Source: Pedobacter psychroterrae (GTDB lineage: Bacteria > Bacteroidota > Bacteroidia > Sphingobacteriales > Sphingobacteriaceae). From it: 64,000 bases of DNA. The translations under genes and the position numbers were made by a program. Of the stretch, positions 8,277-17,866 are shown in pieces. The DNA lies in NCBI RefSeq assembly GCF_004331695.1, contig NZ_SJSL01000001.1, forward strand, positions 434,001 to 498,000. Reading direction: 5' to 3'. The number at the start of each line of letters is the position of its first letter. The stretch's first letter is position 1. The notes under the pieces are model-generated. The model was not told where the DNA came from. It did not search any database and saw nothing but the letters and a program-made list of their open reading frames with translations.

Positions 8277-11200
8277 TTATACTTGATCTATTGGGTCAGC
8301 CGGAACCGGCTTGCCAGACAATGCTTTTTTTATTTTTTTTGAATTGCTGTCTGCAACGATGTACATGCATGGAACAAGGATCAGCGTCAGGAATGTCGCA
8401 AAACTTAACCCAAAGATCATTGTCCAGGACAATGGACCCCAAAACGCTACATTATCGCCACCAAAATAAAGGTGAGGATTGAACTCCGTAAACAGCGTCA
8501 CGAAATCCAAATTTAAACCAACAGCCAGCGGAACAAGCCCCAGCATGGTAGCGGTAGCTGTCAACAATACGGGTGTCATACGAGTACGTCCAGCCTCTAT
8601 TATAGCTTCTCTGACTGGCATTCCCTGGGCTACCATCAATTCTGCAAATTCCACCAGCAGGATACCATTGCGGATCACTATCCCTGCAAGTGCAATAATT
8701 CCCAGACCGGTCATCACAATGGATAGCTCCATACCGAAAATAGTAACTCCAAGTAAAACCCCTATTATGCTGAACATAATTTCACTAAGAATCAAGAGCG
8801 GTTTACTAATGGAGTTAAATTGCAACACCAGGATGATCAGAATAATGAACAATGCACTGATTAGTGCTGTACCCAGAAAAGCTGCAGTTTCCATCTGCTC
8901 TTCCTGTTCACCTGCCATTTTTATTTCCACGCCGGCAGGTGCTTTAAATTCATTGATCTCATTCTGAATGCTGGCAACGACTTCGTTAGGGTTGTACTCC
9001 GACAACACATTGGAAGAAAGGATAATGATACGTTTTTGCTGCTTACGCTTGATACCTCCGTAGGTATTTATATAATCAATTTTTGCAAAAGCTGAAATGG
9101 GAACCTGCCTGATGATGCCATTCATCGCCATATCCCGGTAGGTTACTTTCATGTTCCTTAAAGCTTCGATGTTATTGCGCTGGTCTTCTTTAGCACGTAC
9201 ATTGATCTCATAATCTTCATTTACATCCCTGTATTTTGAAACCTCAAAGCCATACAATGCTGCGCGCAATGAATACCCAACATCCTGGGTAGCTATTCCT
9301 TCGCGGTTAGCACGCTCACGGTCGATGTCAAATATAATTTCAGGCTTATTGTTCTGGAAGTCCGATTTAAGTTCCTCTACCCCGGCTATCTGACGGCTGT
9401 CCAGATATTTTTTCAACTTGTCTGATGTGAGTGCAATTGAATCAAGGTCATCACCTGTGATCTCAATACTAATGGGTTTGGCCGTTGGTGGCCCTCCCTG
9501 CTCCTGCGCAACGGTAATTTTAGCTCCCGGAATACCCTTTACTGCCTCGCGGATTCTGTCCAGATAGGTAAAAGTTCTTTCTCCGGTCCTTAGGCCATAG
9601 CTAACGAAAGCAACCGTGACTTTACCCCTGTTGGTATACTCTCCCTGGTCTTCTCCCTGAGGATCTGTAACCCCTACAGTAACATTTGAAATAATGGAGG
9701 AAACATCCGGATTGTTACGGCCAACTACCTTTTCTACATTCTTTTCCACCTTTTCCACAACTTTGTTGGTAAAGGCCTGATCAGTACCTACAGGCAATTC
9801 AATGTAAACGTATACAAAGTTTGGATCTGCAGTTGGGAAGAACACAATCTTTGGCGGTATAAATGACACAAGGACCAGGGTAAAAATAAACAGGCCTACG
9901 GTACTCATGATCATGGTGCGCGGGCGTTTAAGGGCCCAGTTAAGTAAGGTATTATATTTATTAATTACTTTTGGCCAACCCACATTTTGGAATTTCTTGA
10001 TTACTCCTGTCAGGACAAAATGGTTTAACAGATATAGCAAGGCCATCAGCACCACAAAATTTCCGATGCCAATATTGATCAGGTAGCCAAGCAATGCCAC
10101 ACCTGCCATGATCAATAAAGTACGCTTTACAGGCCTAGTGAAGCCAGGCTTTTCATTTTCATGCTCTACATGCGGCTTCATAAAATCAACTGCAAAAACA
10201 GGATTGATAATATAGGCCACCACGAGCGATGCTGATAATGTCACAATTAAGGTAACCGGAAGGAAATACATAAACTCACCGATAATTCCTGGCCAGAACA
10301 GCAAAGGGAAGAACGGTGCCAGCGTAGTCAGTGTACCGGAAAGTACAGGCAGAAACACTTCCCCGGTAGCTGTTTTAGCAGCCTTTACAATAGGTACTTT
10401 GCCATTGTCAAAAATACGGTGGGTATTTTCAACCACAACTATAGCATCATCTACTACAATTCCCAATCCAAGCAGGAAGGAGAACAGTACCATCATGTTC
10501 ATGGTAAAATTGAAGTCGAAGACCCCTCCAAGTACCGGCATGGACAGGAAGGCTATGAACATAGAGAGCGGGACTGACAATGCAACAAACAATGCATTGG
10601 TAACCCCCATAAAAAACATCAGAATAATGGTTACCAGAATAAAGCCAATAATGATGGTATTGATTAAATCATGTAGGGTGATCCGAGTTTGATTGGACTG
10701 GTCGCCTGTAATGGCTATATTCAGTTTTTTTGGAAGGATCGTACCCTGCATATCCTTTAGCATGGCATTGATCTTATCTGATGCTTCGATCAGGTTTTCG
10801 CCACTGCGTTTCCTGACATTTAGCGTGATTACATTCTTGCCATAAAGCCTTGCATAGCTGTTTTGTTCTTTAAAGGAATTCTTAACTTCAGCGATGTCTT
10901 TTAAATACACTGAACCTCCAGTGGGCGTTTTAAGGAGCAGATTGCCAAGCTCTTCTGCGTCTTTAAATTCCTTTTTAACATTTAAGGTTCTCAGCATACC
11001 ATCCATTTTCACAGACCCCCCGGAAATGGTCTTATTTTCTTTCCCAACAGCCATAGATATATCGTTGAACGACAGCAGAGCGGCTTCCATTTTACGCAGG
11101 TCTACATTGATCTGAATTTCAGGCTCCAGGGCACCTACAATATCCACCCCAGCAATTTCCTTTAAGCCTTCTACTTTGTCTTCAATATCTTCAGCATATT

Positions 11201-11684
11201 CCTTTAGCTTTTTCAGGTCATAATCTCCCGATATGTTGATAAACATGATCGGTATATCAGAAAGGTTGATATCCATAATTACCGGATCGTCAGGCAGATC
11301 TGTTGGAAGGTCTGTTTTTGCTTTATCAACAGCATCTTTAATGCGTTGTTTTGCATCTTTGATATCTATTCCTGTATTAAATTCCGCTGTAATGAAAGAA
11401 AAGTCCTGAAAAGAGTTTGAGGTAATCTTCTTTAACCCAAGCGTACCCCGAATTTCTTTTTCCAGTTGTTTTGTTACCAGGTTTTCCATATTGGCAGGCG
11501 AGGTACCCGGATACACCGTCTGAACAAATATTTTAGGAATGACTACCTCCGGAAAATTCTCTTTTGGCAGACCCTGATAGGAAAAATAGCCGGCAAGGAT
11601 CAGTATACAGGTAAATACATAGATCGCTGTTCTGTTGTCTATAGCCCAACTGGACGGGCCAAATTCTTTACTTACATCCTTCAT
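8277..11684 (-). CDS. RND efflux pump, inner membrane permease subunit (AcrB family)
   Basis: A 1135-residue proton-driven exporter of the hydrophobe/amphiphile RND type. The N-terminus has TM1 (about 19-36), a large periplasmic porter domain follows, and TM2-TM6 begin near residue 338. The proton-relay aspartates are visible in TM4 as VVDDAIVVVEN (Asp 412 and 413). The second half repeats this plan, with TM segments from about residue 610 and 940 onward. Between the halves, around 515-575, an extra segment with two additional hydrophobic stretches replaces the usual short linker (see findings). The pump works with the adaptor at 11714 and the TolC protein at 12850, both in the same operon upstream, to move drugs or envelope compounds across both membranes. 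The substrate is unknown, and no local regulator is present. Confidence 0.95.
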   Translation of the reverse strand: MKDVSKEFGPSSWAIDNRTAIYVFTCILILAGYFSYQGLPKENFPEVVIPKIFVQTVYPGTSPANMENLVTKQLEKEIRGTLGLKKITSNSFQDFSFITAEFNTGIDIKDAKQRIKDAVDKAKTDLPTDLPDDPVIMDINLSDIPIMFINISGDYDLKKLKEYAEDIEDKVEGLKEIAGVDIVGALEPEIQINVDLRKMEAALLSFNDISMAVGKENKTISGGSVKMDGMLRTLNVKKEFKDAEELGNLLLKTPTGGSVYLKDIAEVKNSFKEQNSYARLYGKNVITLNVRKRSGENLIEASDKINAMLKDMQGTILPKKLNIAITGDQSNQTRITLHDLINTIIIGFILVTIILMFFMGVTNALFVALSVPLSMFIAFLSMPVLGGVFDFNFTMNMMVLFSFLLGLGIVVDDAIVVVENTHRIFDNGKVPIVKAAKTATGEVFLPVLSGTLTTLAPFFPLLFWPGIIGEFMYFLPVTLIVTLSASLVVAYIINPVFAVDFMKPHVEHENEKPGFTRPVKRTLLIMAGVALLGYLINIGIGNFVVLMALLYLLNHFVLTGVIKKFQNVGWPKVINKYNTLLNWALKRPRTMIMSTVGLFIFTLVLVSFIPPKIVFFPTADPNFVYVYIELPVGTDQAFTNKVVEKVEKNVEKVVGRNNPDVSSIISNVTVGVTDPQGEDQGEYTNRGKVTVAFVSYGLRTGERTFTYLDRIREAVKGIPGAKITVAQEQGGPPTAKPISIEITGDDLDSIALTSDKLKKYLDSRQIAGVEELKSDFQNNKPEIIFDIDRERANREGIATQDVGYSLRAALYGFEVSKYRDVNEDYEINVRAKEDQRNNIEALRNMKVTYRDMAMNGIIRQVPISAFAKIDYINTYGGIKRKQQKRIIILSSNVLSEYNPNEVVASIQNEINEFKAPAGVEIKMAGEQEEQMETAAFLGTALISALFIILIILVLQFNSISKPLLILSEIMFSIIGVLLGVTIFGMELSIVMTGLGIIALAGIVIRNGILLVEFAELMVAQGMPVREAIIEAGRTRMTPVLLTATATMLGLVPLAVGLNLDFVTLFTEFNPHLYFGGDNVAFWGPLSWTMIFGLSFATFLTLILVPCMYIVADSNSKKIKKALSGKPVPADPIDQV

Positions 11685-11713
11685 ATGATGATATAATAAT
11701 CGTGAGTAACATT

Positions 11714-12811
11714 TTATAGTTTTACGGCATCGCCATCATTAAGATCCTGAAAACCTGCTGTGATCACCTGATCTCCGGCTTTAAGACCAGACAATACTTC
11801 GGCCTTACCATCTGATACTTTACCTGTTTTGATATTGGTCCTTTTAGCCTTGCCATTGCTGGCTACAAAAACATATTCACTGGTTTCTGATCTTTGGATA
11901 CTATTCACAGGAACAATTAAAGCTTTGTCATTCTTGTAGTCAACTATCTTCAATACCGCAACCATATTTGGTCTGAAGCGTTTATTTGATGGCAGTTTTA
12001 CTTCCACATTAAAGCCTCTGGATACCGGATCGATTACTTTGGCGGCAAAGGAAATTTTAGCTTGCAAACTATCCTGCGCATCAGGCAGCGATACCTCTAC
12101 GTCATCGCCCTGATTAACCCTTCCTGCATAAGTTTCTGCTACTAGTGCAATTACTTTTAGTTTGCTGGCATTGACTATTCTAATACCGGTAGGCTGTCCG
12201 GGAGCTACCGACTGTCCTACTTTTAAATCCATCGCATCCACCGTTCCGGAAACGGGGCTTTTAATTTTGCTCATAGCTGCCTGCGACTGCAGTCCGGATA
12301 ATTGCCTTTGCAGTCCTTCCTTCTGACTTTTCGCCGTAAGGTATTGAACCTCTGTCCCGATTTTCTGGTCCCAAAGATTTTTCTGACGGGCAAACACAGT
12401 CTCAGCCAGCTCAAGCTGCGTCTGCAGCTGGGCTACGCTCTGACTCAGCACTTTGTCATCCAGTCGCGCAATCACCTGGCCTTTGCTAACCTGCTGGCCT
12501 ACCTTTACGAAGATAGCGGTCACCGAACCGGGAACTTCAGGTGTGATTTCAACATTATCTTCTGCGTCAACCTTGCCCTGCACTTCAAGAAAATTCCTGA
12601 ACACAGTTTCATTCACGGTGGTTGCGGTTACATCTTTTGCTTCCACGGTACTTTGTTCTTTTCCAAGCTCGGCCTGCAACTTGTCTATTTTTGCATTCAA
12701 CTCCGTTCTTTGCTTTTTTAATTGCTCGAGTTCTGTTTTTTTGTCTTTCGGCTGATCTGAACCGCAGGAAGCCAGAAACATAATGAGGGCGATGGCGTAT
12801 ATTGCTTTCAT
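11714..12811 (-). CDS. RND efflux periplasmic adaptor (membrane fusion protein)
   Basis: A 365-residue lipoprotein. The signal ends in the lipobox LASC (Cys 16), followed by a coiled-coil stretch at about 25-55 (KKTELEQLKKQRTELNAKID). Next comes a barrel-sandwich lipoyl-like domain split by an alpha-hairpin (about 85-200, with VTAIFVKVGQQVSKGQVIARLDD), a beta-barrel domain, and a membrane-proximal domain ending in LKAGDQVITAG. Adaptors of this HlyD/AcrA group bridge the inner membrane pump and the TolC channel. The gene is 29 bases upstream of the pump gene and 38 bases downstream of the TolC gene, so all three are co-transcribed. The extra coiled coil right after the lipid anchor is longer than in AcrA but common in Bacteroidota. 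Confidence 0.93.
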   Translation of the reverse strand: MKAIYAIALIMFLASCGSDQPKDKKTELEQLKKQRTELNAKIDKLQAELGKEQSTVEAKDVTATTVNETVFRNFLEVQGKVDAEDNVEITPEVPGSVTAIFVKVGQQVSKGQVIARLDDKVLSQSVAQLQTQLELAETVFARQKNLWDQKIGTEVQYLTAKSQKEGLQRQLSGLQSQAAMSKIKSPVSGTVDAMDLKVGQSVAPGQPTGIRIVNASKLKVIALVAETYAGRVNQGDDVEVSLPDAQDSLQAKISFAAKVIDPVSRGFNVEVKLPSNKRFRPNMVAVLKIVDYKNDKALIVPVNSIQRSETSEYVFVASNGKAKRTNIKTGKVSDGKAEVLSGLKAGDQVITAGFQDLNDGDAVKL

Positions 12812-12849
12812 TGTAAATGATTTATTTGATTTAAAGCTTTAATGGCTTA

Positions 12850-14196
12850 CTAATAATTTATTTGTCCGGTTGCTTGCTGCAGATTTACTTTATTGATCAG
12901 CAAATCATAAAGCGCTTTGATATAGTTGTTCTGGGCCTCTTTTAAGGAAGTTTCGGCAGTAGTGACTTCAATGCTAGAACCAACGCCTTGTTCGTATTTA
13001 ATGCGGGTGACCCGCAGGATCTCCCTGGCAAGACCCAAATTCCGCTCCTGGTTTTCGACCGAACGCAGACTGTTTGCATACATTTTCTGACTAACAGAGA
13101 TCTCCTGGGCAATCCCGTTTTTAAGATTGAAAAGATTGTTATCAGTCTTCATAATGGCCAGCTTTGCATTGCGCATCTGGTAAATCCTCTGCCCGCCATT
13201 GATTAAATTCCAGGAAAACGTAAGCCCAATTACTGAAGTCGGAAAATTCCGGCTATATAGATCTGTAAAATCATTAGATTGAAAACTCTTATTGGCACTT
13301 GCAAAACCTTTTAATGTAGGCAAAAACTGGCTTTTATACCTTTTGAAATCTAGCTCATCCAATTTTCTCTGGGTCTCTAAAAGTGAATATTCAATCCGGT
13401 TTCTATATGCAGCACTGTCTATTACCTGTACCTGAACAGATTCTGAGCGTACATCACTGATTTTGTCTGTAAGTTCAAGGCCTGCCTGTATCGGCATACC
13501 CATCTGAAATTTCAGCAAGTCTACATTGACTACCAATAGCCTAGTTACATTTTCACGCTCCGTTTCAAGGTTATTTTTTAAGACCTGCAACCTGTCTACA
13601 TCAATTTTCTCCGCAAAACCATTTTTAAACAATGCCTCAGTATCATTTATTGATTTAGTCAATTGAGATAAATTTGCATCAATAAGACCCAGTTGCTCAG
13701 TACTAACCAATGCTGAATAATAGGCTTTTGTAACCGCAACAACCGTTTCAATTCTGGTACGGGTACTGTTTCTTACAGACAATTCCTTATATGTTTTCGA
13801 TGCCTGAAGCCCTACAATATAGCTGCCGTCAAATATCAGCTGGTTGAGTTCTATCCCAACCGAGGAATTGTACTTTACACCAAACTGGACAGGTATCTGT
13901 GTTCCCGGCTGACCAAAAACCTCTCCCGGCAACAAGCTGGTAGGTACTTTGAGATAGTCCTGAAAGTTAAAATTGGTAGAAACCTGTGGCAACCCTATGC
14001 CTACAGTCTGCCTGACTGTATTTTTAGCGATCTCTTCATCAATTCCGGCATTCAATACATTTGACTGATGTGCGAGTGCATAATCAATTGCCTGTTTCAG
14101 GCTAAAACTGTTGCTTTGGGAATCAGCTGTCTGGGCCCTGGCCATAGTATGGGCCATAAATAGCAGCAAGATTATGAAATGGATTTTATTCTTCAT
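12850..14196 (-). CDS. TolC family outer membrane efflux protein
   Basis: A 448-residue outer membrane factor with a signal peptide ending near ARAQ (residue 22). Two OEP repeats are visible: long amphipathic helices interrupted by short strands, with SLKQAIDYALAHQ near the mature N-terminus and the second repeat starting around RIEYSLLETQRKLDELDFKRYKSQFLPTLKGF. The C-terminal helix with YEQGVGSSIEVTTAETSLKEAQNNYI is typical of TolC relatives. Trimers form the exit duct for the RND pump encoded downstream. It is the first gene of the three-gene efflux operon, and a good Bacteroidota-type promoter lies about 105 bases upstream. Confidence 0.95.
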   Translation of the reverse strand: MKNKIHFIILLLFMAHTMARAQTADSQSNSFSLKQAIDYALAHQSNVLNAGIDEEIAKNTVRQTVGIGLPQVSTNFNFQDYLKVPTSLLPGEVFGQPGTQIPVQFGVKYNSSVGIELNQLIFDGSYIVGLQASKTYKELSVRNSTRTRIETVVAVTKAYYSALVSTEQLGLIDANLSQLTKSINDTEALFKNGFAEKIDVDRLQVLKNNLETERENVTRLLVVNVDLLKFQMGMPIQAGLELTDKISDVRSESVQVQVIDSAAYRNRIEYSLLETQRKLDELDFKRYKSQFLPTLKGFASANKSFQSNDFTDLYSRNFPTSVIGLTFSWNLINGGQRIYQMRNAKLAIMKTDNNLFNLKNGIAQEISVSQKMYANSLRSVENQERNLGLAREILRVTRIKYEQGVGSSIEVTTAETSLKEAQNNYIKALYDLLINKVNLQQATGQINY

Positions 14197-14302
14197 ATAT
14201 AATTTTACTTTGTAAATGCCTTGTCTCTATTCGAAGTTAATTATTTTTTACCGCCAAAAACACTAAAATTAGTTATGACTAAATAATATTGTGGTGTCAG
14301 CT

Positions 14303-14330
14303 CAAATATATACCCATTTATTAACACCAA
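14303..14330 (-). promoter_or_regulatory. Promoter of the efflux operon
   Basis: On the minus strand, TTG at 14330-14328, a 17-base spacer and TATATTTG at 14310-14303 match the Bacteroidota primary sigma consensus (TTG, 17-23 bases, TAnnTTTG). Transcription would start near 14297, giving a leader of roughly 100 bases before the TolC ATG at 14196. Confidence 0.55.
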
Positions 14331-14380
14331 GTGGGTGCATATGAGACAAAGAAAGGGTAGAATTGTGACAAAAAAATCAG

Positions 14381-14413
14381 AAAAAAAAACAGGCGTCTAA
14401 ATTAGACGCCTGT
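14381..14413 (-). terminator. Rho-independent terminator of the sigma-SusCD-TlpA unit
   Basis: On the minus strand a ten-base-pair GC-rich stem (14404-14413 with 14389-14398, loop of five) is followed at once by nine T residues (14389-14381). It lies 30 bases beyond the stop codon of the TlpA-like gene. This is the clearest intrinsic terminator in the window and marks the end of the long unit that begins at the sigma factor gene. Confidence 0.85.
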
Positions 14414-14443
14414 AACAGAGAGGTATTAATCAATAATTCGTTT

Positions 14444-15580
14444 TTAGTCGAGCAATTCTGCCAGTTTTTTATTCAATTTTTCGCCGGTCAAATGAGCACC
14501 CACAATTTTCCCATCCGGACTTACTAAAAAGTTTGCCGGAACACCTGAAATACCGTACACCTTTCTTGCATCACTTTCCCATCCCTTCAGGTCAGAAACC
14601 TGGGTCCAGGTAAGGCCGTCTTTCTTGATCGCTTCCAGCCATTTGGCCTTGTCGCTATCTACAGAAACCCCAAGAATCTCAAATCCTTTGTCCTTATAGG
14701 CAGCATATTGTTTTAGCAGATTTGGGCTCTCAGCGCGACAAGGCGCACACCAGCTTGCCCAAAACTCAACCAATACATATTTACCTTTGTAATCACTAAG
14801 GGAAACTGACTTTCCATCCACATCCTTTTGCGTAAAGTTTGGAGCAGTAGCACCCAAAGCGGTTACCTTGTCCGCACTCAGCATCTTGTACAAACTTTGT
14901 CCGTTATAAGAAAGACGAAGTGCCTCACTCATTTTATTAAATACGGATAGGATCACTTCTGACTTTGCACCATAATTAGCTTCAGACAGACTATACATAG
15001 CAAAATAAGAGTTCGGGTTTGCAAGGGCAAATTCTACTATTTTTTTCCTCCTGGAAGCCTGCATCTCAGTCACCTTTTTATCCAGAGCCTTAAAAAAGAG
15101 GGTATCGGCCTTCTGCTCAGGAGTCGCCCGGGTCAATGCGGCATTGGCATGGTGATGTATGGTCATCACAGGCGGGCCTACAGCCTTAATAAAGGCGATC
15201 GATTCGTCATATACTTTTGAATTTGTCCATTTAGCATTGAATAAAGAATCAGCCGAATTGATCCGGATATTTTCTTTCCCAAAACTTGGATAGATCACAT
15301 CACCTAGGCCACCTGCGCCATAAATCTCCTTATCCCGTATACCTTCCCGTGAGAGGGTTATGCGTCCGGAAGCAATGTTCTCAATATGTCCGGTAAATTT
15401 AAATGTGCCATCTACCAACTCACAGGAATCCGACTTTCCTACGCCATCAGAGCTGTAGTCCAGGTAAATCTTTGCCGGTTTGTTCAGGTTTCCAATTTTA
15501 CCGGTGATGGTAAAATTAGGGTTTTGGGCCGCTGCAAAAAGCGGCAGCATTGCTGCCAGTATTAATATTTTTGTTCTCAT
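14444..15580 (-). CDS. TlpA-family thioredoxin-like protein with N-terminal DUF4369 domain
   Basis: A 378-residue periplasmic protein with signal peptide MRTKILILAAMLPLFAAA and no lipobox cysteine. Residues about 22-130 form a DUF4369-type beta domain. A helical linker follows, and from about 242 there is an AhpC/TSA-thioredoxin fold with the redox motif WASWCAPC (Cys 278 and 281) and the cis-proline segment ISGVPANF. Such proteins reduce disulfides or act as peroxide/thiol reductases in the periplasm. It is the last gene of the SusC/SusD/DUF4843/PKD unit, seven bases after the PKD-like gene, a pairing seen repeatedly in Bacteroidota. It may keep cysteines of the imported protein or peptide substrate, or of the uptake machinery, reduced. 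That role is inferred from context only. Confidence 0.9.
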   Translation of the reverse strand: MRTKILILAAMLPLFAAAQNPNFTITGKIGNLNKPAKIYLDYSSDGVGKSDSCELVDGTFKFTGHIENIASGRITLSREGIRDKEIYGAGGLGDVIYPSFGKENIRINSADSLFNAKWTNSKVYDESIAFIKAVGPPVMTIHHHANAALTRATPEQKADTLFFKALDKKVTEMQASRRKKIVEFALANPNSYFAMYSLSEANYGAKSEVILSVFNKMSEALRLSYNGQSLYKMLSADKVTALGATAPNFTQKDVDGKSVSLSDYKGKYVLVEFWASWCAPCRAESPNLLKQYAAYKDKGFEILGVSVDSDKAKWLEAIKKDGLTWTQVSDLKGWESDARKVYGISGVPANFLVSPDGKIVGAHLTGEKLNKKLAELLD

Positions 15581-15587
15581 TTTATTG

Positions 15588-17009
15588 TTATCTATTTTCT
15601 ACGTCTACAGGGTTGCCAGGAATGCCTTCGATCTTTCTGATCAATGATCCATTTGCCCCGGTAGTAATATTGGTGATCCAAATAGTGTTTTCTGTGCCCA
15701 CCATCAACGTCTCTTCGTCCTCAGAAAGCTTGAGCATGGTGATCGGTTTACCACCGAAATTGGTAGCCAACTCTCTTATTTCCTCATTAACAGGATTGTA
15801 ACGCACTACTTTTGATCCTGATGCGATATAGATCACCCCATTTTTGGCCCCTTGCCATTTGGTATCAGCGGTGACAAGGTCAGGACGGATAAATTCACGT
15901 TTCTGCTGAGAACGGAAAGTAAACGGCCCGGTAAAGTTTACATTAAATTTGAGTTCATAGAGCTTTCCCTCAGGACCCTTAACGTAAGCATAGCAATCAG
16001 CATTATTTAACTGTACAATTTTCACCAGGTCCATCCCTACATTCATCGGGTCGAATATGCTGGCTCCCTCTACTGAATATTGCGTACCGAAATACATAGG
16101 TGCACCATACAGGTTTATCCTTACAAACTGCTTCCGGTTGCGGTCGAATCCAATAAAATAGGTGCCTGGGCCAGTTACAGCCATAGTAAATGATGGCGCC
16201 AGCTCGTAGTCACCATCTGCAGGCAGTCCAAACATGCCATAGGTACCGGCCTGATCCCACGTACTGGTGGTTCCACCATAAAACTTCCCATTTATAACAC
16301 CCATCATAACGCCTTGTTCATGTTCCATTAACGACCCGATTTCGAGATCATCCGGTGCGGTGAAAAAGTTTTCGCTGAATGTATTAGGATATCTATCATG
16401 TGGCGCCATGGTATTAGGCTCCAGTCTTACACCGCCGTTTTTGGTAATGATCCAATACCCCAGCAATACTCCTCCAGATTGCTTATTTCTGAGTAAAAAC
16501 AGGTAGCGCGGGTCTACCGGCAGATCCTTTCCCTGCATTGCCTTATACAATCGTGCCTGCATCGTGCCATCTCGCTTAATGAACGAAAACTGTGTAACAC
16601 CATCCTCAACACTCAATACGGTAGTTCCCGATTCGAAATCCGTGGCTCCGCTTACAGTAAACTTATGGTAATACTTCATCCCATTTGTTTTATTGTGGAT
16701 GGTAAGCCTGGCATTGTAACGCTGCGCGGCAAGGCCGAATATAATTTTCATTTTGGGACCCGTATACGTTACGTCGTTGCCGATCATCACACTGATTTTC
16801 CAGGACAGCTCAATCTCGGCTCCTGCTGGGGCCTTAATTCCCGGATCTATGATCAAGCTATCGCCAACAACCGCTGTATACACCGAGTCTAAAGTAGTAA
16901 CCTCTGGCTCTGTAGGCATATTGATGTCGTAATCACCCAAATCTTTATGGCAGGCAGAAAGTGAAAATACCATCACCGCCAACAGGCAGATCAATTTTCT
17001 AATATCCAT
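15588..17009 (-). CDS. PKD-like family surface lipoprotein
   Basis: A 473-residue lipoprotein. I take the ATG at 17009, because it puts the signal MDIRKLICLLAVMVFSLSAC at the N-terminus and leaves 10 bases after the preceding gene. An earlier ATG at 17045 would add 12 residues ahead of the signal and overlap that gene. The mature protein starts with an Ig/PKD-like domain (about 35-115), followed by repeated short beta-rich units such as DDLEIGSLMEHEQ and a C-terminal part with propeller-like repeats (LVTADTKWQGAKNGVIYIASGSKVVRYNP). This family travels with SusCD systems that also have a DUF4843 protein and is thought to be a surface-exposed accessory binding protein. Its ligand is unknown. 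Confidence 0.8.
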   Translation of the reverse strand: MDIRKLICLLAVMVFSLSACHKDLGDYDINMPTEPEVTTLDSVYTAVVGDSLIIDPGIKAPAGAEIELSWKISVMIGNDVTYTGPKMKIIFGLAAQRYNARLTIHNKTNGMKYYHKFTVSGATDFESGTTVLSVEDGVTQFSFIKRDGTMQARLYKAMQGKDLPVDPRYLFLLRNKQSGGVLLGYWIITKNGGVRLEPNTMAPHDRYPNTFSENFFTAPDDLEIGSLMEHEQGVMMGVINGKFYGGTTSTWDQAGTYGMFGLPADGDYELAPSFTMAVTGPGTYFIGFDRNRKQFVRINLYGAPMYFGTQYSVEGASIFDPMNVGMDLVKIVQLNNADCYAYVKGPEGKLYELKFNVNFTGPFTFRSQQKREFIRPDLVTADTKWQGAKNGVIYIASGSKVVRYNPVNEEIRELATNFGGKPITMLKLSEDEETLMVGTENTIWITNITTGANGSLIRKIEGIPGNPVDVENR

Positions 17010-17019
17010 GTTTATCTTA

Positions 17020-17832
17020 TTAAATGACTTCATTTCCGTTTTCATCTATAAAGTAATATTTACCATTCTGTACATTTTTTTTCATTAGGGTCTTCTTAGC
17101 AGGATTATCCGTATTATAGAAATAATACTGATCTGTACTTCCTGCTGTCACCGCTTCTATCACATATTTTTTTAGCGGGTTTTTCGTTACCCAGTTGAAT
17201 GGATTGCCGAGCATGGTATTTAGCAGTCCCACGTAATACAAATTCTTGGGTGCATCCAACCCCTCTCTTGTCATCGACTGTTGCCCTGTCACGAGGAAGA
17301 AAAGTTCATGCTTAGTTCTCGAATATGGAGGCAATGGCCAGAAATCCCACCAGTCTGGTTTTTCCAACTTAGCAGAAAAAACCACTTTTGCCCTGATCAG
17401 ATAGGGATTTTCTATTCCTAGCTCCGGCGTCCCTGTCAGTTTGATGATCACAGAAACAGATTGATTCTCCAGTGCTTTGTCTTTGTTGTAGATCACCAAA
17501 GGAATATAGCCTAGTCCTTTGCCGGCCGCTATGGAGTAACTTGGTTTTAGTGCTTCATAATGCTGGCCTGCTACCGCTGATGAGGAATCTGTCTCCACCC
17601 GGGCTGTAAAAGTCCTGTTTTCTTCCGTCCTGATACCAGCGAGACGTACCGGCAACCATACCGTGTCTTGCGGGAGCGTTGGGGTGTAAGCAAATGTTCT
17701 CAGAATGCTGTCTTTATCCCCGTTATGGATGTCAAAGTAGACATTGGCTGCATGATCAAAAAGCTTTTCTTCTGCCTTCTTGCAAGAAGAGGCACAGAGA
17801 ACTGCGAGTATTATGATAATATATGGTTTCAT
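17020..17832 (-). CDS. DUF4843 domain lipoprotein
   Basis: A 270-residue lipoprotein with signal MKPYIIIILAVLCASSC (lipobox ASSC, Cys 17). The frame can be read back to a TTG at 17853, but the ATG at 17832 gives a normal signal peptide. The DUF4843 domain is a beta-sandwich repeatedly encoded next to SusD. The segment YFDIHNGDKDSI near the N-terminus and LVIYNKDKALENQSVSVIIKL in the middle are typical of it. It lies between SusD (34 bases upstream) and the PKD-like gene, and probably belongs to the same outer-membrane uptake complex. No enzymatic motif is visible. Confidence 0.82.
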   Translation of the reverse strand: MKPYIIIILAVLCASSCKKAEEKLFDHAANVYFDIHNGDKDSILRTFAYTPTLPQDTVWLPVRLAGIRTEENRTFTARVETDSSSAVAGQHYEALKPSYSIAAGKGLGYIPLVIYNKDKALENQSVSVIIKLTGTPELGIENPYLIRAKVVFSAKLEKPDWWDFWPLPPYSRTKHELFFLVTGQQSMTREGLDAPKNLYYVGLLNTMLGNPFNWVTKNPLKKYVIEAVTAGSTDQYYFYNTDNPAKKTLMKKNVQNGKYYFIDENGNEVI

Positions 17833-17866
17833 AAATTTCTTTATCGTTATCAATGTGATAGGTTAA

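Noticed and set aside
8479..8967. 162-codon plus-strand frame within the RND pump gene
   Set aside because: Antisense shadow of a clearly conserved pump; low-complexity Ser/Ile-rich translation.
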